DNA of 8,753 nt from Clostridiales bacterium (GTDB lineage Bacteria; Bacillota; Clostridia; Lachnospirales; Lachnospiraceae). Location: the NCBI GenBank assembly GCA_019420425.1, contig JAHZHG010000094.1, positions 1 through 8,753 on the forward strand, read 5' to 3'. The position numbers and the translations under genes were made by a program. Position 1 is the first letter of the stretch. Each line of letters starts with the position of its first letter. Shown in pieces: positions 1 through 4,998 of this stretch. The notes under the pieces are model-generated. The model worked only from the letters and a program-made list of their open reading frames with translations. It made no database searches and was not told the DNA's origin.

Positions 1-127
1 CATAGTCGCAGACCGTGCAGTCACGCTCTCTGGAACCAGCCTCGGTTTCGGTGGCCGGCTTCGTCTCTCTCCAATCGCCGTAGATATGGTTTGCCACATT
101 CAGCCTTTCGCCGCAGGAGCATTCCTA
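1..127 (-). pseudogene. Continuation of the Cys/His surface module beyond the amber codon
   Basis: In the same frame, directly after the TAG at 125-127, 41 sense codons run to the window edge. They read ECSCGERLNVANHIYGDW, then a region with ATETEAGSRERDCTVCDY. This is the usual order of the clostridial surface repeat: H-x-H, HW-x-ECxCG, H-x-x-GDW, ATxxxxGxxxRxCxVCxY. The module is therefore whole apart from the stop between W and E, where the family commonly has a residue such as Lys or Tyr. One base change (AAG, TAT or TAC to TAG) would explain it. The frame stays open at base 1, so more protein probably lies outside the window. I read this as the 3' part of the gene at 125-578, and untranslated unless the amber is read through or is a sequencing error. 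Confidence 0.6.
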
Positions 128-578
128 CCAGTGCTGTGCCGCGTCGTGCTTTTGGGTATAGCTGTGCTCATGGGGCGGTTCGGCTTCTCCGACGTCCGCC
201 ACCATATACTGGCCGTCCGGGTCGCCCACGATCATGATCCATCTGGCACGCACCCGTATGGTGTACTCCTCCTGCGGCCGCGTCACCACATCGTTTGTGA
301 AAAACAAATAGGTGTCGATTTCCACTGCCTTGGACTCGACCACATCGTCGCCCAGCAGCAGCTGTGCCTCGTATTCAAAGCTATCGCCGGAGGCCGCTCC
401 TGCCGGCCGGCCCCACTGCACCTGGTTTTGGTAGCCCGACCAGCGGGGGTTCCCTGGCACATATTCCCCCGCCGCCGAAACGGACAGGGGAAGGGCCGCG
501 ATCATCAGGCATACCGCCAGCAGCATACTGAAAAGCCATGCGCCTTTTTGCCGCCCCGGCGGTTTTTTCCCTGCGCAT
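125..578 (-). CDS. Secreted Fn3-like protein, frameshifted near its start and ended by an amber stop
   Basis: A likely exported protein. A strong ribosome binding site (GGGAGGAG, 586-593) sits 7 bases before an ATG at 578-576. That frame soon leaves the obvious protein: the signal peptide lies in the next frame, where no ATG, GTG or TTG occurs before the ATG at 526. Removing one A from the six-A run (563-568) joins them and gives a basic start (MRREKPPGRQK), a hydrophobic core (LLAVCLMIAALPLSV) and an AxA-like cleavage site (SAA before GEYV), about 150 aa in all. Counting from the ATG at 526, residues 25-95 resemble an Fn3-like fold (PRWSGYQNQVQW, then EEYTIRVRAR). The end, HEHSYTQKHDAAQHW, begins a clostridial Cys/His module that a TAG at 125-127 interrupts. 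The zinc-ribbon gene upstream ends 16 bases before the ATG at 578. A broken gene or sequence error is more likely than a 133-aa protein from 526, which has no good ribosome binding site and no basic n-region. Confidence 0.6.
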
Positions 579-585
579 ACGCAAT

Positions 586-593
586 CTCCTCCC
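586..593 (-). promoter_or_regulatory. Ribosome binding site of the secreted Fn3-like gene
   Basis: GGGAGGAG lies 7 bases before the ATG at 578-576 and just after the TAA (595-597) of the zinc-ribbon gene. It matters because it marks the intended start in a frame different from that of the signal peptide, and so supports a frameshift in the A run at 563-568. Confidence 0.7.
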
Positions 594-594
594 T

Positions 595-1203
595 TTATCG
601 CACCGGAGCGCCCTGCGAGGAAAGCGGTGCTCCGCAGAAGCGGCTTCCGGGCGGTATCTCCGCCCCGCACTGGGGGCATTTGTTTTCCAGCTTCGCCCCG
701 CAGTTGTTGCAGAATTTGGCGCCGGCCGCACACTGGGTTTTGCAGGCGGGGCAAACCACCATACCCGCGTTCAGTTCCGCCCCGGCGTTTCGCACCACCA
801 CCGAGCGGCCGCCGGAGACGATGCACTGCTCAATCACCTGGAAAATCTCTTCCGGCAGCTTTTTCTGCTTGTAGGCGCCCACACCGGCAGTCACCGCCAG
901 CGGCCATGCGATAAACCATCCCAGCGCGCCGGCGCCGATCTTATCCGACCATTCGCCCTGACCCACGGTGACGTTTAAGTTGTCATCCATCCGGATCATC
1001 TGCATCGTCGTAGCCATCCTCATGCCGGCAATGGTCTTCCAGCCGTCTTTTTCCTGACGGCCCTGCACCACATAGCCTTCTGTGGTTTCGGCACTCTGTA
1101 CCTCCATCCCCTTAGCGGATGAAAGGAACGCCTCCACCGCGTTTGCCACCACCTGGGTACTCATGCCGGCAGGCAGCCGGAATACTCTCGATTCATTTGC
1201 CAT
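595..1203 (-). CDS. Zinc-ribbon membrane protein with a damaged second ribbon
   Basis: A 202-aa protein of unknown role. Residues 1-88 form an alpha/beta domain that I do not recognise by name (RVFRLPAGMSTQVVANAV, then GWKTIAG and GEWSDKIG). Residues about 90-111 are one membrane helix (AGALGWFIAWPLAVTAGVGA). At the C-terminus, zinc ribbon 1 has four ligands (C151, C154, C165, C168). Ribbon 2 has CPQC (C176, C179) and FC (C190) but runs straight into GAPL, so its fourth Cys is missing. Family members usually read FCxxCGAPL at this point. The ATG at 1203 has a strong site (GAGGAGG) 8 bases upstream, starting within the stop of the preceding gene; the gap is 13 bases, so the two are probably translated together. 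Zinc ribbons beside both kinases and here suggest a shared protein-protein contact role, which is inference. The coding call is secure; the function is not known. Confidence 0.85.
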   Translation of the reverse strand: MANESRVFRLPAGMSTQVVANAVEAFLSSAKGMEVQSAETTEGYVVQGRQEKDGWKTIAGMRMATTMQMIRMDDNLNVTVGQGEWSDKIGAGALGWFIAWPLAVTAGVGAYKQKKLPEEIFQVIEQCIVSGGRSVVVRNAGAELNAGMVVCPACKTQCAAGAKFCNNCGAKLENKCPQCGAEIPPGSRFCGAPLSSQGAPVR

Positions 1204-1216
1204 CTCGTCTTCCTCC

Positions 1217-1528
1217 TCATTCTAAAGCCTGTACCTCATCGATATGCTGCAGTACGCTGTCTGCCAGATAACGTACTGCCAGCTGTTTTTCCTCCTCACT
1301 CAGGCCGCTTGCCGGACGGAGCATGGAAACATGGAGGATCGATGTGTTGATGGTCTGTTCCGTCACGGCAAAGGCGTACTCACTGGTATGCCCCAGCACC
1401 TTCGCCTCCGCCTTGATATCGCCGACCAGCGCCTGCTCGTATTGGCAGCCCATCCGGTCCAGCACGTCAAAGACGGCGTACACAGCCATGCGGCGGGGAC
1501 AGTTGACATTTCTTTTTAGACTCAGCAC
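1217..1528 (-). CDS. Hypothetical 103-aa protein
   Basis: I do not recognise this protein. It starts with GTG at 1528-1526: AAAGGAG lies 6 bases upstream, which fixes the start over the internal ATG at codon 14. It has no signal peptide or membrane helix and looks like a small soluble alpha/beta protein: a helix (AVYAVFDVLDRMGCQYEQAL), beta-like segments (DIKAEAKV, YAFAVTEQTI, SILHVSML) and a C-terminal acidic helix (SEEEKQLAVRYLADSVLQHI). The order of helix, strands and closing helix loosely resembles the N-terminal domain of the next gene (595-1203), so the two might share a fold; that is a guess from pattern only. It lies 35 bases after the kinase stop and 13 bases before the zinc-ribbon gene, so it belongs to the same transcript. 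A cytoplasmic partner or target of the kinase is possible. Confidence 0.8.
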   Translation of the reverse strand: MLSLKRNVNCPRRMAVYAVFDVLDRMGCQYEQALVGDIKAEAKVLGHTSEYAFAVTEQTINTSILHVSMLRPASGLSEEEKQLAVRYLADSVLQHIDEVQALE

Positions 1529-1563
1529 TTTTTTCTCCTTTCCCCCGGAAACGGGGCTGTCAT

Positions 1564-3714
1564 CTATTTCACAGGTCGAATCGTATTGGTCACATCCAAC
1601 AGCATTCCGTCGAAAAGCTCGTCTTCTGTTGCTGCACTGATAAGAATCACAAACGCCAAGCCGCCGTACTCGCCGCCGTAAACGCTGAGATAGGTGTCAT
1701 CTTCAGTATAGGTGTACTCATCAACAATCCAGTCAATTCCGCCGCTCTTGTATTGCCAACGTTCTTTTCGCGGTTGAAAAGATTCTTTGACCAGTACTTC
1801 CGCAATACCATCCATCCAGATTTCCTTATTGAAAGTATCGCTTATCTGCTGACTTTGCACTTCCACACCAACCGCAGCCGTACTTTTCTCCATCCTTAGC
1901 CGGCTTTCTCCGAGCACAGTAAACTGAATCTCGCTCTCGTCCTCCCAATAGAGGAATTGAAACGGGAGATTTTCATCATAAAATCGCTGGTAAATTGTGC
2001 CCGCCGGACCGTTGCTTCGGAAGGAATCCATTGCTGCAAAGATTTCCGCCTGCGCCTTCTCATCCCCCTGAGGATAGGAGCCGATAAGATTGTAGCAGCC
2101 AAACCCATTCTGGCATTCGATGAACGCCGCCAAAAATTCCATGGTTGTGCCTCCGCTTTCGGTAGCAGAAAACTGGATCAAGTAGGTGTCCAAAGAACTG
2201 CCCTCCCGGTAACCCCGGCTGAGGATCTCATGCTTTGTGATATTGGTGCTCTCCAGCAGGCCGATATAATACTGGACATATTTCTCCGCGTTCTCCTCCA
2301 CATCAGAAAGGGTATACACCGGAAAACCGGCGGCCTTATCGTAAAATCCCACCTGCAGGGTAGCGCTCCCATCCGATGAAGCAAAAGCTCCGCTGCCGGA
2401 CTCTGTTTCTGCATACCCCTGGGGGATCCCCATGGTGATATTCAGATACTCCTGAGCGTAGTCCTGCAAGGCGACATCGTCTACGCCCTCGGGTTCCTGC
2501 ACTGTTATATCGAAAGGAGTGCCAGATGGCCCGTCAGAAGAACCCGGCTCTGCTTTCCCGCCGGTCAGCGCACCGATCCCCGCTACTGCTCCCCAGACGC
2601 CCAGACCCAGCACAGCAACGCACAGCACCAGCGCCGTGATCTGTACCCCGATATGGCTCCGCCGGAATCTGGTCCAAAGCCCCGGCTTTCCATCGGAACC
2701 TGCAGCCGTTTGACCGGATGGCACAGCCATGGTACGGTGATGGAAAGACGCCGGGGTTTTCCCGGTAATCCCTTCAATAAAGGCCTCCATGGTGGAGAAA
2801 CGATCCTCCGCTTTTACCGCGAGCGCCTTCATGATCGCCTGTTCCACCTGCGGAGGCAGGGGAACGCCCAGCTCCGAGGGCTTTTTCAGCGTATCGTTAT
2901 GGACCCGCATGATGGAATCCGGCGGCAGCTCCCCGGTCACGCAGCGGTACAGGGTGGCGCCCATGGCGTATACATCCGTCCACGGCCCCTGGTTCCCCTT
3001 ACTGGAATACTGCTCCTCCGGCGCGTAGCCATGTTTCAGGATGACCGACACGCTTTTTTCATCTCCGATAGAAAACCGGGCCGCGCCGAAATCCAGCAGC
3101 TTGCTCTCTCCCTTGGAGGTAATGGAGATGTTGTCCGGGCTGATATCCCGGTGGGTCAGGTTCAGGGCATGAACCTGCGTCAACGCCTGCATCACCGGCA
3201 TCAGGATGGTCAGCGCCTGGTCATAGGGAATCTTCCCGCCCTGGGATGCAACGTATGCCTTCAGGCTCATGCCGTCGATATATTCCATCACGAAATAGGC
3301 CGTGTTGTTTTCCTTAAAATAATTCTGCACCGACACGATGTTCGGCGTATTCTGCAGTTTGGCAAGGATCCGCGCTTCCTCTAAAAAGCGCTCCATGCCG
3401 TTTTGATAATCCTCCTGGCCCCGTCCGGTCAGTGCCACGCTGTACTTATCGGAATGCCGGGTAGCAAGACCGGAGGGCATATATTCCTTGACGGCTACCT
3501 TAATCTCCAGCGTCAGGTCATAGCCCAGATAGGTGATGCCGAACCCGCCCACGCCCAGGACCTTTCCGGTCATGTAGCGGCCGTTCAGCAGTGCGCCCAT
3601 GGGCAGCGCCAAAAACGGCTGCTCCTCCTCCGCATTAAACCCGCAGTGGGGGCAGACAGGGGAATCGTCCGGCTTTTCCTGAAAGCAGCCATAGCAGATA
3701 TGTTCCAAGTTCAT
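1564..3714 (-). CDS. Receptor Ser/Thr protein kinase with N-terminal zinc ribbon (kinase A)
   Basis: A 716-aa transmembrane kinase expected to phosphorylate Ser/Thr on cytoplasmic proteins in response to an outside signal. Domains in order: zinc ribbon with C7, C10, C21 and C24; kinase domain about 47-316 with glycine loop GVGGFG (54-59), ATP-binding Lys76 in VAVKEYMP, probable helix-C Glu113, HRDISPDN (188-195, catalytic Asp190), DFG (208-210) and YAPEE (230-234); a juxtamembrane linker; one membrane helix about 355-382; an extracellular part of about 330 aa. The extracellular part looks like two alpha/beta units, the first ending FGCYNLIGSYPQGD (from 538) and SFRSNG, the second ending near 716. 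These loosely recall PsbP/DcrB-type folds, which is uncertain. The catalytic-loop Lys is Ser (HRDIS rather than HRDIK). The ATG at 3714 follows GAGGAG by 6 bases, and a small upstream frame overlaps it by ATGA. The kinase assignment is firm; ligand and substrates are unknown. Confidence 0.96.
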   Translation of the reverse strand: MNLEHICYGCFQEKPDDSPVCPHCGFNAEEEQPFLALPMGALLNGRYMTGKVLGVGGFGITYLGYDLTLEIKVAVKEYMPSGLATRHSDKYSVALTGRGQEDYQNGMERFLEEARILAKLQNTPNIVSVQNYFKENNTAYFVMEYIDGMSLKAYVASQGGKIPYDQALTILMPVMQALTQVHALNLTHRDISPDNISITSKGESKLLDFGAARFSIGDEKSVSVILKHGYAPEEQYSSKGNQGPWTDVYAMGATLYRCVTGELPPDSIMRVHNDTLKKPSELGVPLPPQVEQAIMKALAVKAEDRFSTMEAFIEGITGKTPASFHHRTMAVPSGQTAAGSDGKPGLWTRFRRSHIGVQITALVLCVAVLGLGVWGAVAGIGALTGGKAEPGSSDGPSGTPFDITVQEPEGVDDVALQDYAQEYLNITMGIPQGYAETESGSGAFASSDGSATLQVGFYDKAAGFPVYTLSDVEENAEKYVQYYIGLLESTNITKHEILSRGYREGSSLDTYLIQFSATESGGTTMEFLAAFIECQNGFGCYNLIGSYPQGDEKAQAEIFAAMDSFRSNGPAGTIYQRFYDENLPFQFLYWEDESEIQFTVLGESRLRMEKSTAAVGVEVQSQQISDTFNKEIWMDGIAEVLVKESFQPRKERWQYKSGGIDWIVDEYTYTEDDTYLSVYGGEYGGLAFVILISAATEDELFDGMLLDVTNTIRPVK

Positions 3715-3833
3715 GTTTCACTCCTCTTCTTTGTACTTGCGCCCCGGCCTTTCACCCGCAACAGCAGAAAAACCACTTCCATCAACGCGGTCATACCCAG
3801 CTCTTCCAGAATGAACGGAAAGACATTCATCAT
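3711..3833 (-). CDS. Doubtful small ORF overlapping the start of kinase A
   Basis: The frame is open from 3914 (just after a TAG at 3915-3917) to a TGA at 3711-3713 that overlaps the kinase ATG as ATGA, 67 codons in all. Possible starts are TTG at 3845 (AAGGGAG 9 bases upstream) or the double ATG at 3833 and 3830 (GAGGAG close before). From 3833 it encodes 40 aa: MMNVFPFILEELGMTALMEV, a hydrophobic FLLLRV stretch, then a basic tail. Upstream in the same frame is a CSVC pair, so the frame may be the remains of a longer protein. The ATGA overlap and the otherwise empty spacer favour a real, coupled small gene. The short length, weak start and lack of a recognised family argue against it. Confidence 0.3.
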   Translation of the reverse strand: MMNVFPFILEELGMTALMEVVFLLLRVKGRGASTKKRSET

Positions 3834-3919
3834 CTCCTCAATCAAGGGCTGTTTCTCCCTTTCCTCCAGACAAACCGAACAGAATACGGCCCCAGCGTCT
3901 TGGATCGTCGCAATCTATA

Positions 3920-3947
3920 ACTCTAATATAAATACTCTAATATAAAA
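3920..3947. repeat. 14-bp AT-rich tandem duplication
   Basis: ACTCTAATATAAAT (3920-3933) is followed directly by ACTCTAATATAAAA (3934-3947), 13 of 14 bases matching. It covers the last codons and TAG stop of the third DUF3592-like gene. Because 14 is not a multiple of 3, the duplication changes the C-terminal residues of that protein; with one copy the frame would end at the TAG at 3915-3917 instead. The AT-rich block may also help a promoter for kinase A, but I see no well-spaced -35/-10 pair. Confidence 0.8.
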
Positions 3948-4366
3948 CAGGCGATGGGCGTTCCCACAATTGCAAGCCACCCGCAGCACAGAAGGCAGAT
4001 CTGAATCATCCGATACATCTTGACATCGGCGGGACAGAAGTATTTTTCCGGATCAGATGGGTCAATGTAAATCTCCACCTCAGTTCCGATCTTCTTCTGC
4101 GCCTGATGATAGGCCAAATCGATGCCGGTGTTTTTTTGATAGACGTAGCCCATATACTCGTATTGGTATATCATAAAATAATGGTAGGAATGCTTGATCC
4201 GAATCCTCAGCGGTTCGATGACGGTCGCTTTTAGAAAAACCGTGCAGCCGCTCCCTCTCTGCGTCTTTTTCTTGTAAAAGTGGGCAAGCACGAAAAATAT
4301 CGCGAAAAGCGGATATGTTATCGCGCATACAATCAGAATAAACGCAATAAACTCTGCAAAATTCAT
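3923..4366 (-). CDS. DUF3592-like membrane protein (third copy)
   Basis: A 147-aa protein with one membrane helix at each end (about 6-30 and 119-143) and a domain between them. Its signature is KATVIEP, then a Tyr-rich strand (YHYFMIYQYEYMGYVY), then IGTEVEIYIDPSDPEKYFCP (93-112). This last motif is shared with the two other copies in the window (VGTELTLFIDPAKPTSFYC and VGSYEVLFVDEKNPRYFSC), which is how I assign the family. DUF3592 has no firm biochemical function. I start at the ATG at 4366, since AGGAGGTG (4373-4380) is 6 bases upstream; the in-frame GTG at 4375 lies inside that binding site. It sits between a near relative and kinase A, so it may be a membrane partner of the kinase (inference). 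The TAG stop lies within a 14-bp tandem duplication. Confidence 0.88.
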   Translation of the reverse strand: MNFAEFIAFILIVCAITYPLFAIFFVLAHFYKKKTQRGSGCTVFLKATVIEPLRIRIKHSYHYFMIYQYEYMGYVYQKNTGIDLAYHQAQKKIGTEVEIYIDPSDPEKYFCPADVKMYRMIQICLLCCGWLAIVGTPIACFILEYLY

Positions 4367-4372
4367 ACGCTT

Positions 4373-4380
4373 CACCTCCT
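4373..4380 (-). promoter_or_regulatory. Ribosome binding site deciding the start at 4366
   Basis: AGGAGGTG lies 6 bases before the ATG at 4366-4364. An in-frame GTG at 4375-4373 overlaps this site and so cannot be the start, which shortens the protein by three residues compared with the longest open frame. Confidence 0.8.
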
Positions 4381-4412
4381 TTCCGCCCGCACCAATCTTT
4401 TTTAGGGAAACC

Positions 4413-4440
4413 GCCTGCCGCAGGTTTCGCTGCGGCAGGC
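4413..4440 (-). other. Strong GC-rich hairpin between two DUF3592-like genes
   Basis: A perfect 11-bp inverted repeat: GCCTGCCGCAG (4413-4423) and CTGCGGCAGGC (4430-4440) with a 6-base loop. In the transcript it begins 7 bases after the UAG (4448-4450) of the upstream gene and ends 46 bases before the next ATG. No U run follows it on either strand, so it is not a standard intrinsic terminator. On the transcript the loop bases GAAAC can also pair with GTTTC just after the stem (4407-4411), which allows an alternative fold. Likely roles are mRNA processing or stability, or setting relative expression; a copy of a dispersed palindromic repeat is also possible. Confidence 0.75.
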
Positions 4441-4447
4441 ACTGAAG

Positions 4448-4993
4448 CTATATTGTTAGCCACATGACTCCAATCATAATCAAAACCGCAATGACGAGAA
4501 GAGCGACGATCAGGTAAGCAAGGCGCTGCTGAAAGTAACCCTTTTCCTCCTCCAGGCAGTAAAAGCTGGTAGGTTTGGCCGGATCGATAAAAAGTGTAAG
4601 CTCCGTTCCCACCTTTTTCCGGGCCTGTTCCTCCATTGCCGGGACATCGCCGATCTGTTCATAGGTCTCTCCCCGGTAGGTATACCGGTACACGGGATAA
4701 TAGTAGAGTCCCAGCGTCGCCATCTTCACCCCGAGGGAGGCCGCCCGCCTTCCCGTGCCGCCCGCTCCGCTCAGAAAGTGCGCCGCGGAAACACCCCCTG
4801 CGGCTTTCAGCATGCGGTGCTTGTTTCTGGCGTGATAGTTTCCCACGTCCACAATGGCCGCCCGGCATTCCGCCGTGCAGGCTCTCTTCTTCTCCGTCGT
4901 TTTTCTTTTCTTCCTGTAGAACAGCCAGACGGAAACCAGAAGCGTGACAAGGCCGATGCCGCTCAGAACGAGAATTAGAATAAGATCTTCCAT
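4448..4993 (-). CDS. DUF3592-like membrane protein (second copy)
   Basis: A 181-aa protein with membrane helices at about 3-25 and 158-179. After a basic stretch (YRKKRKTTEKKR) come the domain strand CRAAIVDVGN, a basic and Gly/Ala-rich insertion (about 55-95) that the other two copies lack, then YYYPVYRYTYRGETYEQIGD and VGTELTLFIDPAKPTSFYC (128-146), the shared family motif. The start at 4993 is chosen because GGGAGGG (5003-5009) lies 9 bases upstream; the longer open frame to 5077 would overlap the kinase end and adds low-complexity, Cys/Arg-rich sequence. The kinase TAA is only 5 bases upstream, so translation is probably coupled. Function unknown; a membrane partner or target of kinase B is the simplest guess. 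After its TAG the same frame stays open for 27 codons into the start of the next gene. Confidence 0.88.
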   Translation of the reverse strand: MEDLILILVLSGIGLVTLLVSVWLFYRKKRKTTEKKRACTAECRAAIVDVGNYHARNKHRMLKAAGGVSAAHFLSGAGGTGRRAASLGVKMATLGLYYYPVYRYTYRGETYEQIGDVPAMEEQARKKVGTELTLFIDPAKPTSFYCLEEEKGYFQQRLAYLIVALLVIAVLIMIGVMWLTI

Positions 4994-4998
4994 GCTGG

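Noticed and set aside
579..826. Extension of the secreted-protein frame upstream to 826
   Set aside because: It overlaps the zinc-ribbon gene out of frame and gives Arg/Gly-rich low-complexity sequence ahead of a signal peptide.
1543..1556. 5-bp hairpin (CCCCG, 4-base loop, CGGGG) between kinase A and the 103-aa gene
   Set aside because: Short, with no U run, directly before a working binding site; probably chance.
2653..3384. Plus-strand open frame opposite the kinase A catalytic domain
   Set aside because: A shadow of the kinase with similar His/Arg-rich make-up; the equivalent shadow occurs opposite kinase B.
3403..3945. Plus-strand open frame across the kinase A start and the spacer
   Set aside because: Most of it is opposite the kinase, and the spacer part shows no protein-like features or start signal on that strand.
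4413..4440. Hairpin as an intrinsic terminator
   Set aside because: No run of U follows the stem in either direction.
125..4450. Genome-wide reassignment of UAG to an amino acid
   Set aside because: TAG ends kinase A, and the second and third DUF3592-like genes, at natural C-termini, so UAG appears to be an ordinary stop here.
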